Position numbers and translations under genes: made by a program | The notes under the pieces: model-generated | What the model saw: only the letters and a program-made list of their open reading frames with translations | What the model was told of the DNA's origin: nothing | The model's database searches: none | Shown: one piece after another, positions 7,249-16,098 of the stretch | Position numbering within the stretch: position 1 is the first letter of the stretch | How the letters are laid out: the number at the start of each line of letters is the position of its first letter | NCBI RefSeq assembly: GCF_034421375.1 | Contig: NZ_CP139779.1 | Span: 1,178,001-1,242,000 of the forward strand | DNA length: 64,000 nucleotides | DNA from: Microbacterium invictum | GTDB lineage: Bacteria > Actinomycetota > Actinomycetes > Actinomycetales > Microbacteriaceae | Reading direction: 5' to 3'

Positions 7249-8250
7249 TCAGTACCAGCCGACCGACTGCGAGTGGCTCCATGCGCCGCAGGGGGTGCCG
7301 TAGCGGCCCGAGATGTAGCCGAGGCCCCACGAGATCTGCGTCGCAGCGTTGGTCTGCCAGTCGGCGCCGGCCGAGGCCATCTTGCTGCCGGGGAGGGCCT
7401 GAGGGATGCCGAACGCGCCGCTCGAGCGGTTGTAGGCCTGGTAGTTCCAGCCCGACTCCTTGTTCCACAGCGACACCAGGCACGAGAACTGGTCGTCGCC
7501 CCAGCCATAGTTCCCGAGCATCGCGCGGGCGGTCGCCTGCGCACCCGCGGGGCTGTTGTCGCCGCCGGTGCTGCCGCCGGTCGGGATGAATCCGCCACCG
7601 CTGCTGCTGCCGGCCGAGGTGCTCTCCGCCAGGGCTGCGGCCTCCGCGGCTGCCGCGGCGGCCGCGGCTTCGGCCTCGAGGCGCGCCTTCTCGGCGGCCT
7701 CTTCCTCAGCCTTCTTCGCCAGAGCGCCGTCGAGGCTGCCGCGCAGCTGGCTGACCCGCTGATCGACCGCGGCCACGGCCTCGGTGACGTCGTCGGCGAT
7801 GTCGGGGAGGAACGCGGCGGGAAGGATGTCGGCGGACTCGAGTCGATCGAGGGCCGCCTCGAGCTCCGCGGTGTCGACCGTGGGATCGGCGTCGCCGATG
7901 TCGAGGGCGGCGGCCTGGATGTCGGCCTCGATCGTCTCAGCGGCCGCGAGGGCCTGGCCGGCCGCGTCGGTCGCCGTGGCGTCGATACCGGCCGTCTCGC
8001 CCTCGGCGGCTCCGTCCGCTTCGCCCGAGACGAGCGGCGAGGCCTGGGAGGTCGAGTAGGAGGCGAGGGTGACCGGCCCGAAGGCGGTGGTCGTCGAGGC
8101 GGCCGCGGTCGGGGCGGTCGCGGTGATGCCGATCGCTGCGAGGACCGAGAAGCTCAGGCCGGCGACGACGAGGGCGGGCCGGCGACGAGAGCGCCGGTCA
8201 GCGGCGCGACGGGCGCGGCGGGCGGAGGTGGTCGTCGTGGTGGAGCGCAT
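7249..8250 (-). CDS. Secreted lytic transglycosylase-like protein with coiled-coil region
   Basis: 333 residues. A basic n-region, hydrophobic core and TAAAS cleavage-like site within the first 50 residues form a signal peptide. The middle (about 90-215) is Ala/Glu/Lys-rich and probably helical coiled coil, followed by a Gly/Ser linker. The last 100 residues are a lysozyme-fold SLT/Rpf-like domain with LWNKESGWNYQAYN, in which the Glu is the expected catalytic acid, and SGAFGIPQALPGSKMA. The family cleaves peptidoglycan glycan strands in wall remodelling or resuscitation. The ATG at 8250 was preferred because the 16 extra upstream residues would disturb the signal peptide. Confidence 0.87.
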   Translation of the reverse strand: MRSTTTTTSARRARRAADRRSRRRPALVVAGLSFSVLAAIGITATAPTAAASTTTAFGPVTLASYSTSQASPLVSGEADGAAEGETAGIDATATDAAGQALAAAETIEADIQAAALDIGDADPTVDTAELEAALDRLESADILPAAFLPDIADDVTEAVAAVDQRVSQLRGSLDGALAKKAEEEAAEKARLEAEAAAAAAAAEAAALAESTSAGSSSGGGFIPTGGSTGGDNSPAGAQATARAMLGNYGWGDDQFSCLVSLWNKESGWNYQAYNRSSGAFGIPQALPGSKMASAGADWQTNAATQISWGLGYISGRYGTPCGAWSHSQSVGWY

Positions 8251-8356
8251 GAAGTACCGGTTTCGTGTCGGGGGATGCGTCTTCGGGTGACGCGGCACGC
8301 GCCCGGGCGGGGCACAAGTCCCCGAGTCTGGTGCCTGAGTCTGGACGCTTCCCGTG

Positions 8357-8373
8357 CGTTACCTGAACGTGAT
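8357..8373 (-). promoter_or_regulatory. MtrA-box-like direct repeat upstream of the transglycosylase
   Basis: On the minus strand ATCACG and GTAACG are separated by 5 nt, resembling the GTAACG-type direct repeats bound by MtrA upstream of rpf and wall-hydrolase genes in other actinobacteria. The first half matches at only 4 of 6 positions, so this is tentative. Confidence 0.3.
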
Positions 8374-8438
8374 CTTCCGCGCCCCGGTTCGGAAAAGTCC
8401 TGATCGCGGGACCGCGGGGCGGATGTCGGGGTGCCGCG

Positions 8439-8444
8439 TACGCT
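8439..8444 (+). promoter_or_regulatory. -10 box TACGCT, leaderless-type promoter
   Basis: TACGCT lies 6 nt before the GTG at 8451, with no ribosome binding site between. Confidence 0.55.
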
Positions 8445-8450
8445 GTCAGG

Positions 8451-9218
8451 GTGACTCCAGCTCCGGCGGCGGACGCCGCGCGACAGGCTCTTCGCGACCT
8501 CGTCCGCGCCGCTGCGGTCGACCCACGACGCGGCCTGGGCGACCGGGTGGCGGGGCTTCCCGGGGTCGCGGACGCACGCGACGCGGCCGTGCTGATCCTC
8601 TTCGGAATCCTCGACGCCGAGCCGAGCGCCGCGGGTGACAGCGCCGTGGCCGACGAGGTCGACACCGTCTCGCGCGACCTGGACGTCCTGCTCCTCGCCC
8701 GGGCGCTCACCCTCCGCTCGCATCCGGGGCAGATCGCCTTCCCCGGCGGACGCGTGGACGATGACGACGACGGGCCCGTCGGCGCGGCCCTGCGCGAAGC
8801 GCAGGAGGAGACCGGTCTCGACCCCGACGGAGTCGAGGTCCTCGGCACGCTCGGACAGATTCCGCTGGAGTACTCCCGGCATCTCGTCACGCCCGTCATC
8901 GGATGGTGGCGCCGCCCGTCCCCGGTGCGGGTGGTCGACGAGGCCGAGTCGGCGCACGTCTTCCGGGCGCCGGTCGCCGACCTTCTCGACCCGGCCAACC
9001 GCGGGGTGACCGTCATCCGTCGCGAGGGCCGCGAGTGGCGCGGGCCGGGCTTCCTCGTCCGGGATGGCGCGCGCGAGCACCTGGTCTGGGGCTTCACGGG
9101 AATGCTGCTGGACGGCGTGTTCGACAGCCTCGGCTGGACGCGTCCCTGGGATGCCTCGCGAGAGCTCCCCCTGCTGCTGCCCGAGGAGGCTAGCCGCCCA
9201 TCTCCGGCAGCGGGGTGA
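8451..9218 (+). CDS. NUDIX hydrolase, CoA diphosphatase (NudL/UPF0035) type
   Basis: 255 residues. The UPF0035 signature LRSHPGQIAFPGGRVD directly precedes the Nudix box, whose core reads REAQEETGL. This combination marks enzymes that split coenzyme A or acyl-CoA into phosphopantetheine and 3',5'-ADP. The acidic run DDDDD in the box loop is slightly longer than usual for the classical Nudix spacing, as is normal in this subfamily. The last 29 bp overlap the convergent lipoprotein gene. The start is a leaderless-type GTG. Confidence 0.88.
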   Translation: MTPAPAADAARQALRDLVRAAAVDPRRGLGDRVAGLPGVADARDAAVLILFGILDAEPSAAGDSAVADEVDTVSRDLDVLLLARALTLRSHPGQIAFPGGRVDDDDDGPVGAALREAQEETGLDPDGVEVLGTLGQIPLEYSRHLVTPVIGWWRRPSPVRVVDEAESAHVFRAPVADLLDPANRGVTVIRREGREWRGPGFLVRDGAREHLVWGFTGMLLDGVFDSLGWTRPWDASRELPLLLPEEASRPSPAAG

Positions 9219-9720
9219 TGACCGCGAGCGACCCGGCTTCCTGGCAGGCCGCCGTGGCCGCGTTGATGGCGTCGATGTAGCCCTGGTTCGAGCCCGACGG
9301 GTCGGCGGCGGCCTGCACCTGGACCTCGTAGATGAAGGGCGTGATCTCGGTGTCGTAGGTCGGCATGTACACCCAGGCGTCCTGCAGGGCCTGGAGGCGC
9401 GAGACGTACTCGACCTCGTCGATCCGCCTGGTCTGGTACTCGAAGTTGGTGCGGATCGCCACGCCGCTGAGCGCGCTGATCTGCCCGCATTCCCACGCGA
9501 GCACCGGGTCCGGGCCCGTCGGCGTCGGGGCGATCGGCGCCGTGGGTGTGGGCGTCGGTGTCTGACCGTCCGCCGCGATGCGTTCGACGATCCCGCACCC
9601 CGACAGGGCGCCGGTGATGGCGAGGCTCGCCCCTGCGACAGCCAGAACCCGCATGATGCGGCTCGGCACCCGGCCCGTGTCGCGGTCGCCCGCCGTCGCC
9701 CATCCGTGAAGCGCTCCCAT
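9190..9720 (-). CDS. Putative lipoprotein of unknown function
   Basis: 176 residues. A hydrophobic stretch ending in the lipobox LSGC points to diacylglycerol anchoring at Cys42. A Thr/Pro-rich linker follows, then an 85-residue soluble domain with two further cysteines (WECGQ and ATAACQE) that could form a disulfide. No family is recognised. The ATG at 9720 is supported by AGGGGG 8-9 nt upstream and a TAGGCT -10 box at 9746-9751. A start at 9654 would give a more standard 20-residue signal and cannot be excluded. The gene overlaps the NUDIX gene tail to tail. Confidence 0.72.
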   Translation of the reverse strand: MGALHGWATAGDRDTGRVPSRIMRVLAVAGASLAITGALSGCGIVERIAADGQTPTPTPTAPIAPTPTGPDPVLAWECGQISALSGVAIRTNFEYQTRRIDEVEYVSRLQALQDAWVYMPTYDTEITPFIYEVQVQAAADPSGSNQGYIDAINAATAACQEAGSLAVITPLPEMGG

Positions 9721-9745
9721 GCGGCATCCCCCTCTTCCCGCCGCC

Positions 9746-9751
9746 AGCCTA
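9746..9751 (-). promoter_or_regulatory. -10 box TAGGCT for the lipoprotein gene
   Basis: TAGGCT on the minus strand predicts a start near 9739 and a leader of about 19 nt that includes the AGGGGG ribosome binding site, supporting translation from 9720. Confidence 0.45.
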
Positions 9752-9786
9752 CGAGCACTGACAGCGTTGGCGGGAGTGCGCCCGGA

Positions 9787-12759
9787 TCACACCGTGTGAG
9801 GGGAGCCCGAGCGCCGGCCGAATCGGGCAGCGGCCTCCGCGCGATTCGCCGCCCCCACCTTCGCGAGGATCGCAGAGACGTGCACCGACGCCGTCTTGGG
9901 ACTGATGTAGAGGCGTGCACCGATCTGCGCATTGGTCAGACCTTCGGCGACGAGTTCGAGCACCTGACGCTCGCGGGGCGTGAGACCCGTCAAACCTCCG
10001 TCGTCCGACGTTTCCACGGCGCGACCGGTGGGTCGGCGAAGGCCCGCGCGATCGGCCAGATGATCCGCCCAGCGTGCGATCCTCGCGACCCCGAGCCGCG
10101 GGGCGTCGGCGGAGATGGCTGCGAGGTGCGTCGCCGCGGTATCGCGGTCGCCGGCATCGATGAGCGCTGCGGCGAGGCTCAGTCGGGCGATCTGATGGTG
10201 TCGCACCGGGATGACGCCGATCTGCGTCTTCTCGACGACCTCGTTCCACCGTCGCACCCGTTCCTCGGCATCGCGGTGGTCGGCGTCGGCGAGCGTGGCG
10301 TCGATGACGTCGATGATCACCGGTGTCACGCCCGTGCGCGGCCACTCGCGCATCGCGCCGTCGATCGCACGGCGAAGCGAGGAGACGTCGATGGATGCGT
10401 CGCCGCCGACGTCTGCAGGCGACAGTGCGCGCACCATCATGGCTGCCGCGACCGTCGCGTATCGCCGCGCCCCCGCGGCGTGCCCTTCGCCGATGACGTG
10501 CCGGATGCTGTCGATCCGCTGCACCCAGGGATCTCGGCTCTTCTCGTCGAGTGTCGTCCGCAGCCCGGACGAGGACAGCAGGACCGCGTCGACCGCCTCC
10601 ACCTCCCACCAGTCGTGCTTCCCAGGAACGGCTCGACGGACCTCGTCGATCATGGCGCGCTCGGCGGCCAGCAGGGCTTCACGCTCCGTGAGCTGATCGT
10701 TCCAGGAGTAGTGGGTCGCGAGGAGGCGGATGACGGAGGCGCGCGAGGGTCTGTCCAAGAGTCGTCGTGCGCGCTGGGCGTACCGCTTCGCCTCGTCCGG
10801 TCGTCCGCCGCAGAACTGGGCGTGGGCGATCTGCATGGCGATCGATCCCCCCGCGCCGCGTTCGATCCCGCCGCGGACGGCGTCGGCGAAGAGACGCTCT
10901 CCGACGAGCGCCGCCTCGTCATAACGCCCCAGCCGGGCCAGCAGGTCGATGTATGCGGCGCCCACGTATGCCCGCACCGCGGGATTGACCCGGAGCCCGA
11001 TCGCCCGCTCGAGCGGCGTCAGCGCCGCGACCTCGTCGCCGTCGCTGTCGGAGTGCAGCCAGGACTCGTTCACCAGGGCGACGGCCAGGGCGGCGTCATC
11101 CCCGGCGCCCTCGGCGAGGTCGATGGCCCGCCGCAGATAGTCCTGTGCCCTGCCGTCGCCGAGCTCCAGCGCGAGATTCGACAGGATGCGCGAGTGCAAC
11201 ACACGCGCGTGGTCGGTGTCGATCCCCTCGAGCAGGCTGATGGCCTCGAGCAGTTCTTCGCGCTGCGGGTCATGGTGCGTGTTGAACTCCTGCACGAACT
11301 TCTGGCGGATCAGCGCCGCGCGGACGATCGGATCCTCGGGCTCCGCGGCGAGGCCCTCGAGCGCCGCTCGCAACGCACGATCGGGGTCGCCCAGGTCGTG
11401 CCAGTCCTGCGCGGCGCTGAGATGAAGTGCCGCCAGCGTCGTGCCCGATCGCATCGCCGCATCGGGCACCTGCCCCCACAGTTCCGTCAAGCGTTCGGCG
11501 AGCTTCACCGACGTTGCGGGAGCGAACGTCGCGCGTGACTGCTCCAGCGCCCGCACGGTTGCGTCGAACGCCGGCCCGAGTTCGCGCGCGACGAGCCAGT
11601 GCTCGGCGATCGCGGACACCGCTTCCGGTGCGTCGCCGCGATGGTCGGTGAGGTGACGGGCGAAGCGCCGGTGCACGCGAACCCGCTCACTGGGCAGCAT
11701 CTCGTCGTGGACGGCCTCCTGGGTCAGCGCGTGCCGGAACGTGTAGCCGGAGGCCTCGGCGACGATGACGCGGGCATCGATCGCGTCGCGGAGAGCCTGG
11801 TCGAGGGTCCGCTCGTCGTGCCCGGCCACCGCGGTCAGCGTGTCGTGCTCGGTGTGCATGCCGCCCGCGGCCATCACCCTCACGATCTCCTGCGCGGTGT
11901 CGTCAAGCCTGCTGTATCGCGCGAGGACGAGCTCGCGCAGTGTGTCGGGGAGGTGCGCCTCGCCGAGATCGACGAGCTCCTCGACGAGGAAGGGGATCCC
12001 GCCGCTGCGGTCGATGAGGGCCCGCAGCTCGGTCTCGGGAGGATCGACCCGGGCGAGGAGGCTGACCTGCTCTGCCACCTCGCCGGGGCTCAACGGCAGC
12101 ACCTCGACCCGGACGATCGCTCGCGTCCGGTCGAGTTCGGCCAGGACGGGACGCAGGGGATGGAAGCGGTCGATGTCATCCGAGCGATAGGTCGCCACGA
12201 TCGTCAGGTGCCGACCGCGCAAGGTGCTGGCGAAGGTCTTCAGGAGTGCCAGCGTGGCCGCATCCGCCCACTGAAGGTCTTCGATCACGACCACCAGGTG
12301 CCGGCTGGCCGACAGGTTCTCCAGCACCACCTCGATGGCCTCGGCGAACTGACCGATCAGCTCTTCGGGCGAGGGGATCTCGGCGGTGACGCCGGGAACG
12401 AAGGCGGCGATGGTCGCCAGGGCGGCGGGCGAGCCCGCTGCATGGCGGAGCGCTTCGGTTCCGACAGCGGCGTGGAGGTCGCGCAGGACCCGACGGATGG
12501 GCCCGAAGGGTGCGCCGATCGGACCGAGATCGACGCATTGACCGACGGCGACCACGACCGGCAGATCGGGGCGCTCGCGGCGCCCGGCCTCCCTGACGAA
12601 CTCCTGGATCAGTCGGGTCTTGCCGATGCCCGCCTCGCCACGCACGATGACGGATCGAGGTGTGCCGTCGCGGCCGTCATCCAGGGCGCGCAGCAGCGCA
12701 CCGAGTTCGTCACCACGACCGACCATCCGAGGGCTCGAGGCGAGGGTGGGCATGCTCAT
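9787..12759 (-). CDS. Large LuxR-family transcriptional regulator with AAA/STAND ATPase domain
   Basis: 990 residues. The N-terminal ATPase has Walker A GEAGIGKT at residues 41-48 and a Walker B-like LVVVIEDLQWAD near 175. A long alpha-helical TPR-like region occupies most of the centre and a C-terminal LuxR helix-turn-helix the last 65 residues (GLTPRERQVLELVAEGLTN then IGARLYISPKTASVHV). This is the MalT/LAL architecture: ligand and ATP binding trigger oligomerisation and activation. The target genes are not evident; there is no sugar or antibiotic cluster next to it. A second in-frame ATG at 12753 is an alternative start. Confidence 0.9.
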   Translation of the reverse strand: MSMPTLASSPRMVGRGDELGALLRALDDGRDGTPRSVIVRGEAGIGKTRLIQEFVREAGRRERPDLPVVVAVGQCVDLGPIGAPFGPIRRVLRDLHAAVGTEALRHAAGSPAALATIAAFVPGVTAEIPSPEELIGQFAEAIEVVLENLSASRHLVVVIEDLQWADAATLALLKTFASTLRGRHLTIVATYRSDDIDRFHPLRPVLAELDRTRAIVRVEVLPLSPGEVAEQVSLLARVDPPETELRALIDRSGGIPFLVEELVDLGEAHLPDTLRELVLARYSRLDDTAQEIVRVMAAGGMHTEHDTLTAVAGHDERTLDQALRDAIDARVIVAEASGYTFRHALTQEAVHDEMLPSERVRVHRRFARHLTDHRGDAPEAVSAIAEHWLVARELGPAFDATVRALEQSRATFAPATSVKLAERLTELWGQVPDAAMRSGTTLAALHLSAAQDWHDLGDPDRALRAALEGLAAEPEDPIVRAALIRQKFVQEFNTHHDPQREELLEAISLLEGIDTDHARVLHSRILSNLALELGDGRAQDYLRRAIDLAEGAGDDAALAVALVNESWLHSDSDGDEVAALTPLERAIGLRVNPAVRAYVGAAYIDLLARLGRYDEAALVGERLFADAVRGGIERGAGGSIAMQIAHAQFCGGRPDEAKRYAQRARRLLDRPSRASVIRLLATHYSWNDQLTEREALLAAERAMIDEVRRAVPGKHDWWEVEAVDAVLLSSSGLRTTLDEKSRDPWVQRIDSIRHVIGEGHAAGARRYATVAAAMMVRALSPADVGGDASIDVSSLRRAIDGAMREWPRTGVTPVIIDVIDATLADADHRDAEERVRRWNEVVEKTQIGVIPVRHHQIARLSLAAALIDAGDRDTAATHLAAISADAPRLGVARIARWADHLADRAGLRRPTGRAVETSDDGGLTGLTPRERQVLELVAEGLTNAQIGARLYISPKTASVHVSAILAKVGAANRAEAAARFGRRSGSPHTV

Positions 12760-12840
12760 ATCGTGGCACTCACCTCCGACAGCGTCGACGGGATCCGCGT
12801 GCCGTCGGACCGGTCCCCAGCGCGGACGGGCGGGCTCGGA

Positions 12841-13029
12841 TCATGCCGCGGGTCCGGCGAGCCCGAACCGGCCGGCATGCGGTGCCGATCGGTCGGCTCG
12901 GGGGCCGTCGGCCCGGGGTTCGCCCCCCTCCGTCCGCTGGGCCCGGGCCTCACGCATCCGGAGCTCGGCGCGAAGCGCCTCCGCACGCTGTGCCGCGATC
13001 CGGCTGGCGGCGTACGTCATCGCGTCCAT
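12841..13029 (-). CDS. Small helical protein of unknown function
   Basis: 62 residues, Ala/Arg/Glu-rich in the first 35 (probably one amphipathic helix) and Gly/Pro-rich after that. It is credited as a gene because the ATG has a GGGAG ribosome binding site 8 nt upstream and because it fills a gap that is otherwise too large before the LuxR-type gene 81 bp downstream on the same strand. Both could lie on one transcript. In DNA of this GC content a chance open frame of this length is possible. Confidence 0.4.
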   Translation of the reverse strand: MDAMTYAASRIAAQRAEALRAELRMREARAQRTEGGEPRADGPRADRSAPHAGRFGLAGPAA

Positions 13030-13178
13030 GTCGCTCTCCCGTCCTCAGGTCTGACAGGGTCGACTCTGCTCCCTAAGGTGGCCGCCCCCCATCGGGCGAT
13101 CGCCCTATTTCGGGGCCACGCGATCACGTCTGGTCTGAGGGCAGCTGCGGCGTCGGCGCCTCGGGCCATACTCGACGG

Positions 13179-14258
13179 ATGGTGCACCGACTCAGCCGCG
13201 ACCAGGCGCGACGCATCATCGTGCGCGCGCAGCTGCTCGACGCCGACCGACCCGGCGATGTCGTCGAGGTCGCCGAGCAGCTGGGATACGTCAAGATCGA
13301 CCCGACCGCGGTCATCGCGCCCTGCGAGCACACCGTGCTGTGGTCGCGGATCGGATGGTCGTACGAGACCGGACAGCTGAAGAAGGCCGTGGAGATCGAC
13401 CGGCTCCTCTTCGAGTTCCAAGGCGCGTTCCGCCCCATGAGCCTGCTGCCGCTGCTTCGCCCGGGGATGCGCCGGCACCCCGAGCGCGAGAGCAGCCGGC
13501 AGTGGCTCGAGGCGAACGCGGGGTTCCGCGCCGATGTCCTGGCGCGGCTGCGGGCGGAGGGTCCGTTGACCTCACGGGAGATCCCCGACACCGCCGCCGA
13601 GGCGCGACGGCCCGACGGATGGTCGGGGTCGAATCAGGTGCCGCTCATGCTCGACCTCCTCGCGCGGCGGGGCGAGGTGGCGGTGTCGCGGCGCGAGAGT
13701 CGCAGCCGGGTGTGGGATCTCGCCGAGCGCGTGTACCCCGCCGGTCTCCCCGAGATCGACGACGACACCGCCGCAGCCGAGCTCGAGACCCGGCGGCTGA
13801 GGGCCGCGGGCCTCGCCCGCGAGAGGTCGGGATGGACGCGGGTGGGCACGGCGGGCGAGCCTGCCGAGGTCGAGGGATCTCCATGGAGATGGCGCGTCGA
13901 TCCCGAGGCGCTCGACGCGGCCGACATCGACGTCGACGGTCGCGTGGCCCTTCTCAACCCCTACGACAGTCTGCTGTTCGATCGCCCGCGCCTGACCGAA
14001 GCCTTCGACTTCGACTACGTGCTCGAGCAGTTCAAGCCCAGGGGAGAGCGGCGGTACGGGTACTTCGCCCACCCCATCCTCCTGGGTGACCGCTTCGTCG
14101 GGATGCTGGATGCCGAGCTCGAGCGCGACGCCGAGGTGCTGCGGGTCAACGCGGTCCACGAATTCCTCCCGTTCGAGCGGGAGGAGACCGACATCGTCCG
14201 CGCCGAGATCAGCGACCTCGCCGACTGGCTCGGCGTGCGCCTGACCGGGCTGGACTGA
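13179..14258 (+). CDS. AlkZ/YcaQ-type winged-helix DNA glycosylase-like protein
   Basis: 359 residues, full length for the HTH_42 (DUF1006) family of interstrand-crosslink and alkylation DNA glycosylases. Family landmarks are LSRDQARRIIVRAQLL at the N-terminus, IDPTAVIAP near residue 40, the winged-helix part in the middle and an LNPYDSLLFDR element near 265. The catalytic Q-x-D/Q motif expected just before DPTA is K39-I40-D41, with Lys in place of the first Gln. Function as a glycosylase is therefore uncertain. CATACT 6 nt before the ATG may be the -10 box. Confidence 0.82.
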   Translation: MVHRLSRDQARRIIVRAQLLDADRPGDVVEVAEQLGYVKIDPTAVIAPCEHTVLWSRIGWSYETGQLKKAVEIDRLLFEFQGAFRPMSLLPLLRPGMRRHPERESSRQWLEANAGFRADVLARLRAEGPLTSREIPDTAAEARRPDGWSGSNQVPLMLDLLARRGEVAVSRRESRSRVWDLAERVYPAGLPEIDDDTAAAELETRRLRAAGLARERSGWTRVGTAGEPAEVEGSPWRWRVDPEALDAADIDVDGRVALLNPYDSLLFDRPRLTEAFDFDYVLEQFKPRGERRYGYFAHPILLGDRFVGMLDAELERDAEVLRVNAVHEFLPFEREETDIVRAEISDLADWLGVRLTGLD

Positions 14259-14279
14259 ACGGCCCGGCGGGAGGCGGGA

Positions 14280-15335
14280 TCAGGCGGTGCCGAGCGACAC
14301 GGGTGCCCGCTCGGTGGAGGGGATCCAGCCCAGCGACGGCGCAACGTCCCTCGCGAACGACTCGACGAGACGCAGGTTGAACGCGACCCCGAGCTGGCTC
14401 GGGATGGTCAGCATGAGGGTGTCGGCGCTCATCACGGCGGCGTCCTCGCGCAGCTGCTCCACGAGCACGTCGGGTGCGGCGGCGTAGGTCTTGCCGAAGG
14501 TGGAGCGGAAGCCGTCGATGTAGCCCACGCCGTCGCCGTCCTGCCGGCCGCCGAAGTACAGCTCGTCCTCCGCGCTCGTGATCGGGAAGATCGACCGGCT
14601 CACCGAGACGCGGGGCTCGCCGGGGTGACCCGCCTCGCGCCACGCGGCGCGGAAGGCGTCGATCTGCTCCGCCTGGAGGATGTCGAAGGGAAGCCCCCGG
14701 TCCTCAGTGAGGAGGGTGGATGACATGAGGTTCACTCCCATGCGGCCGGCCCATTCGGCGGTCTCGCGGTTTCCGGCGCCCCACCAGATGCGCGATCGCA
14801 GGCCGGGGGAGTAGGGCTCGATGCGCTGGAGGCCGCTGCCGCCGCCGAAGGGGCTCGACGGGTCGCGCTCGGCGATCCCGTTGCCCTCGATCGCGTGCAG
14901 GAACGTCCCGAAGTGGTCGCGGGCGAGGTCTGCGCCGCGGGGATCCTCCGCGCCGGTGTATCCGAAGGCTTCGTACCCGCGCACCACCGTCTCGGGTGAC
15001 CCGCGGCTCACGCCGAGGGCCAGTCGGCCACCGCTGATGAGATCGACCGACGCAGCCTCCTCCGCGAGGTACAGGGGGTTCTCGTAGCGCATGTCGATGA
15101 CCCCGGTGCCCATCTCGATGTGCCGCGTCCGAGCCGCGATCGCCGCGAGGAGCGGCATGGGCGAGGACTGCTGGCGCGCGAAGTGGTGCACGCGGAACGA
15201 GATGCCGTTCACCCCGAGGTCATCCATCCCCTGCGCGAGGTCGATGGCCTGGAGCATCGACTCGCCGGCGCTCAGCTGCCGACCTCCGCCGAGCGGACCG
15301 TAGTGACCGAACGAGAGGGTGCCGAAACTCTTCAT
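14280..15335 (-). CDS. LLM class flavin-dependent oxidoreductase (luciferase-like)
   Basis: 351 residues of a bacterial luciferase-like TIM barrel. Typical elements are the N-terminal FGTLSFGHYG strand, VHHFARQQSSPMPLLAAIAA, EMGTGVIDMRYENPLYLAEEAA and DLISGGRLALGVSRGSPE, the F420/FMN-binding edge of the barrel. The substrate and whether the cofactor is FMN or F420 are not determinable. The next gene upstream ends at 15362. A GTG at 15365 overlapping that stop is an alternative start adding ten residues; the ATG at 15335 gives the more family-like N-terminus. Confidence 0.85.
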   Translation of the reverse strand: MKSFGTLSFGHYGPLGGGRQLSAGESMLQAIDLAQGMDDLGVNGISFRVHHFARQQSSPMPLLAAIAARTRHIEMGTGVIDMRYENPLYLAEEAASVDLISGGRLALGVSRGSPETVVRGYEAFGYTGAEDPRGADLARDHFGTFLHAIEGNGIAERDPSSPFGGGSGLQRIEPYSPGLRSRIWWGAGNRETAEWAGRMGVNLMSSTLLTEDRGLPFDILQAEQIDAFRAAWREAGHPGEPRVSVSRSIFPITSAEDELYFGGRQDGDGVGYIDGFRSTFGKTYAAAPDVLVEQLREDAAVMSADTLMLTIPSQLGVAFNLRLVESFARDVAPSLGWIPSTERAPVSLGTA

Positions 15336-15361
15336 GCGAGGAACAACCCCCGCCGGCCGAT

Positions 15362-15994
15362 TCACATTCCCGAGAATGGATCGGATGCTTCGTCGCGGCC
15401 GATCACGGGCTCGATGTCGAGGGTCAGATCGATGATCTGCCTCAGCAGTCCGCCCATCGTGGTCGCGCGCAGCAGGGTGAACCGGTCGAGCTCGCCGAGG
15501 GGGGCGATCGCGGCGAGCTGCCAGGCCGATTCGACCGGGTCTTCGGACAGCTCGATGTTCGGGTCGTAGGACGCCACCCCGGCGGCTTCGGCCTTGCCCA
15601 GCACGCGTCGCACGATGCTTTCGGCCTCGGTGCGCAGCGGCGTCAGCGCGTCATCCCAGGTCAGCTCCGGAAGCGTCGTGACGTCGGCGACGGGGTGCGG
15701 ATCGTCGTCCAGCCATGCGTCCACGGTGACGCGCTGCTCGCCGACGGCGAGGACGAAGATGTCGTCCTTTCCGACCTGCACCTGCGCCAGGCGCGCCATG
15801 GTGCCGAAGGAACTGCGCTGGTCGCCGCCGCCCGCCTCGGGCCCGCGCTCGATGAGCACCACGCCGAACTGCGGATTCTCCTCGTCGAGGAGGCGGCCGA
15901 GCATCGTGAGGTAGCGCGGCTCGAAGATGCGCAGCGCCAAGGGCGCGTGGGGGAAGAGCACGCTGCCGAGGGGGAACATCGCCACCTGCGTCAC
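15362..15994 (-). CDS. LON peptidase substrate-binding (Lon N-domain) protein
   Basis: 210 residues consisting of a lone Lon N-terminal domain: MFPLGSVLFPHAPLALRIFEPRYL is the conserved first part, followed by FGVVLIERG and a C-terminal helix bundle. There is no AAA or protease domain, as in the stand-alone actinobacterial relatives. The role is unknown; the domain binds protein substrates or partners in Lon. The GTG at 15994 was selected because the conserved domain begins six residues later. The gene is probably co-transcribed with the luciferase-like gene, 26 bp downstream. Confidence 0.83.
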   Translation of the reverse strand: MTQVAMFPLGSVLFPHAPLALRIFEPRYLTMLGRLLDEENPQFGVVLIERGPEAGGGDQRSSFGTMARLAQVQVGKDDIFVLAVGEQRVTVDAWLDDDPHPVADVTTLPELTWDDALTPLRTEAESIVRRVLGKAEAAGVASYDPNIELSEDPVESAWQLAAIAPLGELDRFTLLRATTMGGLLRQIIDLTLDIEPVIGRDEASDPFSGM

Positions 15995-16086
15995 ACCCTC
16001 AGTCAACCAGCGGATGACCCGGCGCGGGCGGTTTCCCGCGGGATCGCCGTCGCGGGGCATCCGGAGCCGTCGGGGCCTGCGAGGCG

Positions 16087-16092
16087 TAGCCT
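16087..16092 (+). promoter_or_regulatory. -10 box TAGCCT, leaderless-type promoter
   Basis: TAGCCT is 6 nt before the ATG at 16099. Confidence 0.55.
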
Positions 16093-16098
16093 GAGAGC

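Noticed and set aside
8251..8450. c-di-AMP (ydaO) riboswitch upstream of the transglycosylase gene
   Set aside because: The leader has GGGG/CCCC stems but not the conserved ydaO motifs that I would expect; position alone is not enough.
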